From: Syntrophomonadaceae bacterium
GTDB lineage: Bacteria; Bacillota; Syntrophomonadia; Syntrophomonadales; Syntrophomonadaceae
DNA: 7,656 bases
NCBI GenBank assembly: GCA_030526885.1
Contig: JAUNBV010000092.1
Coordinates: 1-7,656, forward strand
Direction: 5' to 3'
Part shown: piece after piece, positions 1 through 5,055 of the stretch
How positions within the stretch are numbered: the stretch's first letter is position 1
How the letters are laid out: each line of letters starts with the position of its first letter
Position numbers and translations under genes: made by a program
Notes under the pieces: model-generated
The model's database searches: none
The model's input: only the letters and a program-made list of their open reading frames with translations
What the model was told of the DNA's origin: nothing

Positions 1-28
1 CAGGGATCAGGGGTCAGGGATCAGGGAG
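1..28. repeat. 7-bp tandem repeat, four units
   Basis: Four consecutive 7-base units occur here: CAGGGAT, CAGGGGT, CAGGGAT, CAGGGAG. The 12-mer CAGGGATCAGGG is therefore present twice, at 1-12 and 15-26. It runs into a small hairpin, GGGAGCGC-GAA-GCGCCC, at 24-40. No coding frame explains it. Short G-rich tandem tracts like this are often dispersed intergenic repeats, but that reading is an inference. The array may begin before the window. Confidence 0.7.
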
Positions 29-48
29 CGCGAAGCGCCCGCAGCGGC

Positions 49-124
49 TAGCAAATAGCGGTTAGCAGTTAGCTTTGGGGGATAGCGATTAGTGGTTGGG
101 ATGAAAGCTATCAGCTATTTGCTA
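49..124. repeat. TAGC-rich inverted repeat
   Basis: TAGCAAATAGC at 49-59 is matched exactly by its reverse complement GCTATTTGCTA at 114-124. The DNA between and just after the arms is built from variants of TTAGC and AGCTAT (for example 62-72 and 107-117), so several alternative foldings exist. There is no T-run and no reading frame. It looks like a dispersed intergenic repeat, not a terminator. Its copy number in the genome cannot be judged from here. Confidence 0.6.
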
Positions 125-138
125 CATACTAACAGCTA

Positions 139-375
139 TTACGGGGCGTAGATGATCTGCGGCGTGTCCCACGCGAGGGTTTCCAGCGAAACAAGCCCTT
201 TAGGGCGCAGATGAGCTTAAGAAACCTACCGCGGAGCAAAGAAGGTCTCACCGTAGACCGTCCCGATACGAGGCAGCAGGTATTTTGGGCCGGAAAGCTT
301 TTTCCTCCGCTCGGCGCCGATTACGGAGGCACGGTCTAACCGAGGAGACGCAGCAACCGTCACCTCGTCTCCCAT
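139..375 (-). pseudogene. Possible decayed small gene downstream of the regulator
   Basis: An ATG at 373-375 lies 7 bases after the stop of the upstream XRE-type gene and is preceded by an AGG-TAGG-CGGG purine stretch. The frame encodes 49 residues, beginning MGDEVTVAASPRLD and ending TVYGETFFAPR. It is interrupted by TAG at 226-228 and, two codons on, by TAA at 217-219. It then stays open for 25 more residues, including LVSLETLAWDTPQIIYAP, to TAA at 139-141. The tail has a plausible protein-like composition, so the whole may be a broken gene of about 77 codons. I recognise no family. It could also be a genuine 49-residue ORF or chance. Confidence 0.3.
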
Positions 376-382
376 ATCCCGC

Positions 383-625
383 CTACCTGATCTCCTGCTC
401 CAGCGCGTCGAACTCCGGCGTGGAGAAAAATTCTCCCAGGGTGATGCCGATACCGTCACATAGCATTTTAATCGTTATCAGCTTCGGATTCAGGCTTTTT
501 CCGTACAGTATGTTCTTGACGCTTGACGGCGGCAGCGCCGACATGGTTGCCAGCTTGTTAATTGTTATGCCACGCTCATCACATAACCTCAGTATCCTTG
601 CCCTTACCGCCGATATAGTATCCAT
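383..625 (-). CDS. Small XRE (Cro/C1-type) helix-turn-helix regulator
   Basis: This gene encodes an 80-residue DNA-binding protein that is essentially one Cro/C1-type HTH domain. The run from about residue 18 to 65 (ERGITINKLATMSALPPSS, then VKNILYGK and LITIKMLCDGIGITLGEFF) follows the usual pattern: helix 2 'INKLA', recognition helix 'SSVKNIL', closing 'L..iAkaLgitl.eff'. The frame could start at a TTG at 655, but the ATG at 625 is preceded by GAGGGGG at 8-base spacing and fits the domain boundary, so I chose it. There is no ligand-binding domain, so it is probably a single-domain repressor. It diverges from the gene at 739, whose promoter it may control; that is inference. It ends with TAG. 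Confidence 0.9.
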   Translation of the reverse strand: MDTISAVRARILRLCDERGITINKLATMSALPPSSVKNILYGKSLNPKLITIKMLCDGIGITLGEFFSTPEFDALEQEIR

Positions 626-671
626 AATATCCGCCCCCTCGCTTTTATGTATCAAGCATACCGGGAAGGGC

Positions 672-700
672 TAGACACAATGGGCTATGCGTGCTACTAT
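672..700 (+). promoter_or_regulatory. Sigma-A promoter for the small gene at 739
   Basis: TAGACA (672-677, five of six matches to the -35 consensus) is followed after 17 bases by TACTAT (695-700). A TG at 692-693 one base ahead of it gives an extended -10. Predicted initiation is near 707, leaving a leader of about 30 bases. An imperfect inverted repeat, GGCTATGC at 683-690 and GTATAGCC at 709-716, flanks the -10 and could be an operator for the divergent regulator. The promoter is read from sequence; the operator role is a guess. Confidence 0.6.
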
Positions 701-738
701 TAGGCCATGTATAGCCGACTATGTTTTGGGGGGATGAA

Positions 739-927
739 ATGAACAAGAATAATCTGCGCACGGCGGAAAAAGCGTTGCAAAGGATGGCTAAAGGCGAAGG
801 AAAAACGGTAGCCGAGATCAGGGGCGATATCCAAAGGGCTTTGCTGGTGGGCTTGAATAGCAAAGATCCCGATATCCGGGCGCGGTGGAGGGCAATTCCC
901 AGCAAGGGCGATATGCCTACGCCTTAG
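739..927 (+). CDS. Small 62-residue protein, apparently truncated by a TAG
   Basis: The start is the ATG at 739, preceded by GGGGGG at 728-733. An ATG at 721 in the same frame has no such signal. The product is charged, with a helical first half (AEKALQRMAKGEGKTVAEI), then IQRALLVGLNSKDPDIRARW and a closing IPSKGDMPTP. This pattern ('..EVR.eI..Al..g....dp....W..IP..G..PTPEEvIayla') recalls small proteins of sporulating Clostridia that I have seen annotated as Spo0A-C-terminal-like. That attribution comes from memory and is uncertain. The TAG at 925-927 is followed in frame by EVIAYLADGMG and TAA at 961-963. The truncated form therefore lacks what looks like the family's normal ending. It is transcribed divergently from the XRE-type regulator. 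Confidence 0.7.
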   Translation: MNKNNLRTAEKALQRMAKGEGKTVAEIRGDIQRALLVGLNSKDPDIRARWRAIPSKGDMPTP

Positions 928-1029
928 GAAGTAATAGCGTATTTGGCTGATGGTATGGGATAAAATAGAAACGCGAAGTAGTTTCTTTGGGGCAATAAGG
1001 TGAAAGTTCCCCTATCTCCCGCCAAAAAC

Positions 1030-1101
1030 TTAGCGCTATGCGGCGTGATGGCAAATAGCGTGATCTCCTTCCTAGCCAAAGCTTTTTAGCGCTATGCGGC
1101 G
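1030..1101. repeat. 16-bp direct repeat pair
   Basis: TTAGCGCTATGCGGCG occurs exactly at 1030-1045 and again at 1086-1101, 56 bases apart. Both copies are preceded by a GCCAAA-type word (GCCAAAAAC and GCCAAAGCTTT), so the similarity extends imperfectly to about 25 bases. Each copy contains the palindrome AGCGCT. No gene covers it. It could be a duplicated protein-binding site or a footprint of a past insertion or duplication. Confidence 0.7.
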
Positions 1102-1133
1102 GACGTCATAGGGCGGCGCGCGGCGCGTCCGCC
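1098..1133. repeat. GC-rich inverted repeat
   Basis: GGCGGACG (1098-1105) is matched exactly by CGTCCGCC (1126-1133) across a 20-base GC-rich loop. The left arm overlaps the end of the second copy of the 16-bp direct repeat. A T5 run appears only 14 bases after the stem, so it is not a standard intrinsic terminator. Confidence 0.45.
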
Positions 1134-1293
1134 TCCTTAATCCAAAATTTTTAAGCGCGGGTGCGATTGGTACGCGGCGGCGGACTCAAGCGGCGCGAAA
1201 AGGTAGGCGATCGACGGGGACGGGCACGGTGCGAAGGGGGCTTTTTAAGCTAAAGATGAGCGTTTTGAAGGGCAGTATGAGATGGGCGGTATG

Positions 1294-1341
1294 GGGGTTA
1301 CAAACCCGGGTCGGCTTGTTCGGGGCTCTAACCCCGTTTTT
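1294..1341 (+). terminator. Short intrinsic terminator with a competing stem (attenuator-like)
   Basis: CGGGG (1321-1325) pairs with CCCCG (1332-1336) over a 6-base loop and is followed at once by TTTTT (1337-1341), the form of a plus-strand intrinsic terminator. The right arm can instead pair over 7 bp, TAACCCC (1329-1335) with GGGGTTA (1294-1300). That same upstream arm can be tied up locally as GGGTT-ACA-AACCC (1295-1307). Three mutually exclusive stems of this kind are how attenuators are built. The stems are short and the region is rich in G and C runs, so chance is a real alternative. No gene follows on this strand. Confidence 0.35.
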
Positions 1342-1363
1342 ACTGCAATTGTTCGTGTTTTAT

Positions 1364-1527
1364 TAAGTGAAGAGCGATCATTACTAAGCGATTTTTAAGG
1401 TCAGGCTGTTTAAGCGGTCAATCCGGGCTTGGGGGGCGTTGGGACAGTCTTTTTTCGTACGGTGAGTGGTCACTTATTGTAAGCCGAACGGTCTTTTCTT
1501 GTTAAGCGGCCGTTTTTTTGTTAAGTG
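1364..1527 (+). repeat. Scattered TAAGYG words
   Basis: The word TAAGTG or TAAGCG occurs at 1364, 1385, 1411, 1503 and 1522, with near matches TAAGG at 1396 and TAAGCC at 1480. Two are embedded in longer similar contexts, TTTAAGCGGTC and GTTAAGCGGCC. Spacing is irregular (21, 11, 15, 69, 23, 19 bases). The density is notable, but the words are short. A cluster of binding sites is possible, as is simple compositional bias. Confidence 0.35.
1487..1519 (+). terminator. Intrinsic terminator, plus strand
   Basis: AACGGTC (1487-1493) can pair with GGCCGTT (1508-1514), including one G-U pair, over a 14-base loop. The stem runs into an uninterrupted T7 (1513-1519). This is a plausible intrinsic terminator for a transcript on the plus strand. 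No plus-strand gene lies directly upstream, so either it ends an untranslated RNA or readthrough from the small gene at 739, or it is fortuitous. Confidence 0.45.
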
Positions 1528-1760
1528 GATGGTATTGGTTCGCCCGGTCCCGCTCCCGAGCCGGGCCACAAAGATCAAGGCCGCGCGCGGCTTATAAGTA
1601 GTATATGCGCCGTACCGCGCCGCCGTGCCTCTACCGGCGGGCGAAAAGCAAGGTTTTATGGAGCAAAGCGCTAATCATCTTTTCTCTGTTTGCGTTTCGC
1701 ATGTATGCCGCTTAACAACAATATGTGAGCCCCATCACTGCCCCGCAGAAAGCAGAAACA

Positions 1761-1798
1761 CCGGAATATTGCTCCGGCGCCTCTGTTGCTATGGAGGC
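1761..1798 (-). terminator. Tandem hairpins downstream of mobA
   Basis: Read on the minus strand after the mobA stop, GCCTC and GAGGC (1798-1794 with 1783-1779, 10-base loop) are followed by CCGGA and TCCGG (1777-1773 with 1765-1761, 7-base loop). The next bases are TGTTTCTGCTTTCTG, a broken pyrimidine tract instead of a clean T-run. These stems may end the cmk-to-mobA transcript, weakly or with Rho's help. Confidence 0.35.
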
Positions 1799-1822
1799 AA
1801 AGCGACGGTTCCTGTGTCTCCC

Positions 1823-2416
1823 CTATCCCCCGCCCCAAATTCGCTGTGCTTTTGCCAGGGTCTCCGGGTCGTTGACATTCATAAACAGCTCGTCCGGCTT
1901 ACCGAAGCGCGACAATTCCTCGGCGGTAATCACCGTGTGCTCCAGTTCTTCGAATATGCGCACCAGCTTTAATCGGTTATGCTGCAGGCAATCCTCCAGA
2001 ATGGGGATACAACTCTTAGCGTACACCGCGGAAAGCGGCTGCAAAAAGCCGTTGATCTTCGGCACCGCAGACTGATGAGCGCCGCTGCGCCCCACCATGT
2101 AGGCGATGGCTTCCGTAGTTATAAAAGGCATATCACAGCCCATAATGATGGCCTTTTCTTCCGCCGCCCGCACCAGGCCGGTGTGGATGCCGGCCACCGG
2201 GCCCAGCCGGGGATAGATGTCGGTATGTACCGGGACCCCCAAATCAGCATAAAGATCGGGTTCATTGCTTATTATCATCGCGTCCTTGAATACCGGAAGC
2301 ATCCGCTCCAGAACGATATCGATGATACGCCGTTCCCCGATCTTTACAAAAGCTTTATTCTCCTTCATCCGGCTGCTGCGCCCCCCGGAGAGGATGACCA
2401 ATGAAGCTGAAATCAT
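1823..2416 (-). CDS. mobA: Molybdenum cofactor guanylyltransferase MobA
   Basis: MobA transfers GMP from GTP to molybdopterin to make the guanine-dinucleotide form of the molybdenum cofactor, a cytoplasmic step needed by DMSO-reductase-type enzymes such as formate dehydrogenases. The 197-residue product has the family's N-terminal nucleotide-binding signature LSGGRSSRMKENKAF (residues 9-23), with the R16 and K21 positions kept. It also has GPVAGIHTGL (72-81), GCDMPF with metal-binding D95 (93-98), and a late NVNDPE (180-185). The usual Gly after SSRM is Lys here. Length is normal for the family. I placed the start at the ATG at 2416, 10 bases after the stop of the zinc-ribbon gene. A GTG at 2446 is also in frame but would overlap that gene. 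Neither has a good Shine-Dalgarno sequence, so translation is probably coupled. It ends with TAG. Confidence 0.92.
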   Translation of the reverse strand: MISASLVILSGGRSSRMKENKAFVKIGERRIIDIVLERMLPVFKDAMIISNEPDLYADLGVPVHTDIYPRLGPVAGIHTGLVRAAEEKAIIMGCDMPFITTEAIAYMVGRSGAHQSAVPKINGFLQPLSAVYAKSCIPILEDCLQHNRLKLVRIFEELEHTVITAEELSRFGKPDELFMNVNDPETLAKAQRIWGGG

Positions 2417-2426
2417 CTGTATGCCG

Positions 2427-2675
2427 CTAGACCCCCGCCATTCCACAGGAACCGGCGTTGCCGCAGCCCGCGCATGACGGCGGCAACGGGAAGTCCGGGC
2501 TTCCTCCGGGCGAAATGGTGCGCGAAGCGGTGCCGAACGGCGACAGCTTCTGCCGGATATCGGCGGAGGCGCATTCCGGACAGGTCACGTTTTTGCGCCC
2601 CTCCTGCGATACCAGTTTATCAAATTCCTTACCGCATTGGTTACAGCGAAATTCAAACATCGGCATCAAAATCAC
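2427..2675 (-). CDS. FmdB-family zinc-ribbon protein
   Basis: This gene encodes an 82-residue member of the FmdB/CxxC_CxxC_SSSS family, small putative regulatory or metal-binding proteins of unclear function. The N-terminus MPMFEFRCNQCGKEF is typical, and the zinc ribbon is formed by C11, C14, C32 and C35 (CNQC and CPEC). It is followed by the family-like LSPFGT stretch and a flexible Gly/Pro region. A second cysteine group lies near the C-terminus (C68, C71, C77 in SCAGCGNAGSCG). The GTG at 2675 is chosen because AAGGA sits 5 bases before it. An ATG at 2666 matches the usual MPxYEF start but lies 14 bases from that signal. The gene lies 33 bases after ispH-rpsA and 10 before mobA, evidently in the same operon. 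The family name recalls a formamidase regulator, which should not be read as function here. Confidence 0.88.
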   Translation of the reverse strand: MILMPMFEFRCNQCGKEFDKLVSQEGRKNVTCPECASADIRQKLSPFGTASRTISPGGSPDFPLPPSCAGCGNAGSCGMAGV

Positions 2676-2708
2676 CCGTTTCCTTAATATTATGAAGTGT
2701 GATAAGTC

Positions 2709-4997
2709 CTACTCGCCGGCTTCGGCCTCTTCCTCCTCCGGGGCGGCTTCATCCTCTGCTGGCGGGGCTTCGACCGCTTCCCCTGACGGGCCGGTCTCGG
2801 CTTCCACTGCGGGAAGTTCGGCTTCTGCCTCCGACGGAGCTTGGGTCTCCTCCGCTGCGGGTGCGGCTTCGGCTTCGTCCTGCTGCTCCAAGTACTCGCG
2901 CACTTCATCCTGCTCGGTATTCTCCATGGCAGCGCGAATGGATAAGCCGATGCGGCGTGATTCGGGGTCGATGGAAAGTATCTTCATCTTTACTACTTCA
3001 TGTACGCTGACCACATCTTCCGGTTTCTCCACCCGGCGGTCGGCCAGCTGAGAAATATGCACCAGGCCGTCGACTCCGGCTTCAATCTGCACAAAGGCTC
3101 CAAACGGCGCAATACGCACCACTTCACCTTCGATGATATCGCCTTCGCTATATTTTTCCATCACCAGTTCCCACGGGCTCTTCAAAAGCTTTTTGCGGCT
3201 GAGGGACACCCGCTGTTTGTCGCGGTCCAGCGCCAAAATGTAAACTTCTATTTCATCGCCTTCGCTCAGCACGGAGGAGGGATGATCGATGCGCACATGA
3301 TCCATTTCCGATACGTGCAGTAGGCCCTCAAACCCGCCCAAATCAATGAATGCGCCGTAATCCACGATGCGTTTCACCGTGCCGGTCAGAACCTGGCCTT
3401 CCTCAATCCCGCCCCAGAATGCTTCACGCTTGAGCTGCTTTTCATTTTCCACGATTTCCTTGCGCGATACCACGATTTGTGAGCCGCGTTTTTTGTTGCG
3501 GTTGAATTCAATGATCTTAAACTGCAAAGTGCGCCCCACATAGTCGTTTAAGTCCTTGACATATCCATCCTCCACATGGGAGGCGGGTAAAAATGCCGAC
3601 ACACCAACATCAACCAGCAGGCCGCCCTTGACGCTGCTGATAACCGTGCCTTCCACCACGCTGCCGTTGTTGAAGCTTTCCTCGAGCTTATCCATCATAC
3701 GGCGGGAATCCACCTTTTTCTTGGACAGCAGGATGGTGCCGTCGTCATCCCATTTCAAGACCAGCACTTCGATTTCGTCGCCCACGGATACCAGCTCCCG
3801 CGCGGAAGCCACATCCTGATTGGACAATTCCCGTAGCGGTATGATGCCCTCGGACTTGCCGCCCACGTCGACCATCGCGGAATCGTCCGCGACTTCAACG
3901 ATCTTCCCTTTCACGATATCTCCACGGGCCGGGCTTGCCAGGTCCGCCATTTCCGCTTCCATCCTGACAAAGCTTTCATCCGCAACGCCCGTTTCCTCAG
4001 CGGGCGCGACAGCGGGCTCTTCCACCGGTTCTGCGGTTACTTCCGGCTCCTGCTCGGCCTGAACCTCCTCCGCTGCCAGTGCTTGGCAACAACCTTCGGG
4101 ACACCCGTCGGGACAGCACTCTTCCTTTACTTCCTGTTCCTCGTTTTGCTCCATCTGGAGTTTTTCGTCAATTTCACTCATCCTCTCAACAACCTCCTTA
4201 ATTATCCAATCCGGGGTCGAAGCACCCGCCGTGACCCCCAGGCGCTTGACCCTCTTAAAATCCTTAGGGTCCAATTCGCCCGCATTAGCCACGAACAGCG
4301 TCTTGACTCCGGTGCGGTCACAAATTTTGACCAGCGAATTACTATTGGAACTGGCGGGGTCACCGATGACCACCATCAGGTCCACCTGCCTGCTCAGGCG
4401 TTCCGCTTCATCCTGCCGGATACGGCTGGCCGGACAAATGGTATTTTCGGAGCGAAAATCCCTGGTCCGGGCTGCCAGTATGGCCTGCATTTCCTCAAAA
4501 ACCTCGGTCGATTTGGTGGTCTGAGCCAACAATGCGGCTCGCGGGAGCGGCTCTAAAGCCTGTACGGCCGCGACATCGGCGGCCACCGTGGCTTGACCTC
4601 CGCACCACCCCACGATGCTTTGCACCTCGGGATGTAAAGCATCGCCGTATATTATTATGGCATATTCTTTTCCAATTAGCAATTGGGCAATATCCTGAAC
4701 TCTTTTCACCAGCGGACAGGTGGCGTCACGCACCTCTAACCCGCGCCTCTGCGCTTCGGCGATGATTTCCGGCGCTACTCCGTGGCTGCGAATGATTATA
4801 CCGCCGCTGTCCACCTCATCTACATTATTTATTACTTCGATGCCGCGGTCAACAAAATAATTTATTACATCCTGATTATGCACCAGCGGGCCTAGGCTAT
4901 ACCACTTGGTTTCCTGCCGGCTCAGGGCCTCCGTAATCTGAAAGGCTCTGCGCACCCCGGAGCAAAAACCCGCGTTTTCAGCCACAATGATGTCCAA
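2709..4997 (-). CDS. ispH-rpsA: Fused IspH (HMBPP reductase) - ribosomal protein S1
   Basis: The 762-residue protein joins two proteins. Residues 1-270 are IspH, the [4Fe-4S] enzyme that reduces HMBPP to IPP and DMAPP at the end of the MEP isoprenoid pathway. Cluster ligands C12 (GFCSGVRRA), C94 (DATCPLV) and C188 (NTICPAS) are present. So are the substrate-binding H40, H72, H122, the catalytic E124 (HPEV), the SSNSN loop (216-220) and the TAGASTP loop (256-262). A linker (270-357) is acidic and carries a CCPDGCPEGCC motif at 294-304. Four S1 RNA-binding repeats follow (about 358-430, 444-516, 532-604, 618-690), then a 72-residue Ala/Glu/Pro tail. The start is TTG, with AAGGGGAG 8 bases before it. 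The fusion is known in Clostridia. E. coli S1 has six repeats. The gene sits 58 bases after plsC and ends with TAG. An internal start at codon 273 could give S1 alone. Confidence 0.97.
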   Translation of the reverse strand: MDIIVAENAGFCSGVRRAFQITEALSRQETKWYSLGPLVHNQDVINYFVDRGIEVINNVDEVDSGGIIIRSHGVAPEIIAEAQRRGLEVRDATCPLVKRVQDIAQLLIGKEYAIIIYGDALHPEVQSIVGWCGGQATVAADVAAVQALEPLPRAALLAQTTKSTEVFEEMQAILAARTRDFRSENTICPASRIRQDEAERLSRQVDLMVVIGDPASSNSNSLVKICDRTGVKTLFVANAGELDPKDFKRVKRLGVTAGASTPDWIIKEVVERMSEIDEKLQMEQNEEQEVKEECCPDGCPEGCCQALAAEEVQAEQEPEVTAEPVEEPAVAPAEETGVADESFVRMEAEMADLASPARGDIVKGKIVEVADDSAMVDVGGKSEGIIPLRELSNQDVASARELVSVGDEIEVLVLKWDDDGTILLSKKKVDSRRMMDKLEESFNNGSVVEGTVISSVKGGLLVDVGVSAFLPASHVEDGYVKDLNDYVGRTLQFKIIEFNRNKKRGSQIVVSRKEIVENEKQLKREAFWGGIEEGQVLTGTVKRIVDYGAFIDLGGFEGLLHVSEMDHVRIDHPSSVLSEGDEIEVYILALDRDKQRVSLSRKKLLKSPWELVMEKYSEGDIIEGEVVRIAPFGAFVQIEAGVDGLVHISQLADRRVEKPEDVVSVHEVVKMKILSIDPESRRIGLSIRAAMENTEQDEVREYLEQQDEAEAAPAAEETQAPSEAEAELPAVEAETGPSGEAVEAPPAEDEAAPEEEEAEAGE
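4179..4200 (-). promoter_or_regulatory. Internal ribosome binding site and ATG at the IspH/S1 junction
   Basis: Inside the fusion gene, on its coding strand, TAAGGAGGT (4200-4192) is a full match to the 16S anti-Shine-Dalgarno sequence. An in-frame ATG (4181-4179, codon 273) begins 10 bases after it. The ATG lies just after the last IspH motif and before the linker, so initiation here would yield a 490-residue S1 protein beginning MSEIDEKLQMEQ. The same bases encode IKEVV, so chance is possible. The spacing is slightly longer than optimal. Confidence 0.45.
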
Positions 4998-5013
4998 AGT
5001 ATAAACTCCCCTT
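4995..5013 (-). promoter_or_regulatory. Ribosome binding site deciding a TTG start for ispH-rpsA
   Basis: AAGGGGAG (5013-5006) precedes TTG (4997-4995) by 8 bases, and the protein then opens MDIIVAENAGFCSG. IspH proteins normally begin only a few residues before the first cluster cysteine, so no later start is possible. The rare start codon is therefore well supported. Confidence 0.85.
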
Positions 5014-5055
5014 AAAAAGTTTTATTCCCCAGAAGGCGGTTTATTCCTTCTCGCG

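Larger units (their letters stand above)
964..1822. other. Gene-free stretch of about 860 bases
   Basis: I find no credible protein gene on either strand between the small gene and the end of mobA. The few open frames that enter from the right are antisense shadows of mobA. The DNA is G-rich on the plus strand (for example 1185-1245) and contains a 16-bp direct repeat, several GC-rich inverted repeats, T-runs at 1337-1341, 1450-1455 and 1513-1519, and repeated TAAGYG words. Two of the T-runs follow hairpins in plus-strand orientation. An untranslated plus-strand RNA is therefore possible, but I could not place a good promoter for one. Confidence 0.6.

Noticed and set aside
28..39. The 12-mer GCGCGAAGCGCC is shared with 7637-7648 at the other end of the window.
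   Set aside because: The second copy is inside the coding frame of the last gene, and the word is a short GC-rich near-palindrome. Two copies are not enough to call a repeat family.
285..674. A 129-codon plus-strand open frame across the regulator.
   Set aside because: It is the complement of the XRE-type gene, which has a good start signal and domain.
645..905. A minus-strand open frame opposite the small gene at 739.
   Set aside because: It overlaps the promoter and gene antisense and has no start signal.
980..1025. A cobalamin-riboswitch-like stretch (GGTGAAAGTTCCCC followed by TCTCCCGCC).
   Set aside because: The spacing and the downstream B12-box words are missing, and no gene follows on that strand. 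A covariance search with the cobalamin riboswitch model would settle it; I expect no hit.
1580..1591. A perfect 12-bp palindrome GCCGCGCGCGGC.
   Set aside because: Such palindromes are expected in GC-rich runs and nothing nearby gives it a role.
1625..2404. Three plus-strand open frames overlapping mobA.
   Set aside because: They lie antisense to a clear MobA with all motifs and have no ribosome binding sites or recognisable domains.
2458..3051. A long plus-strand open frame rich in Ser and Ala opposite the end of ispH-rpsA.
   Set aside because: It is the antisense shadow of the Ala/Glu-rich S1 tail. The composition is explained by the codons on the other strand.
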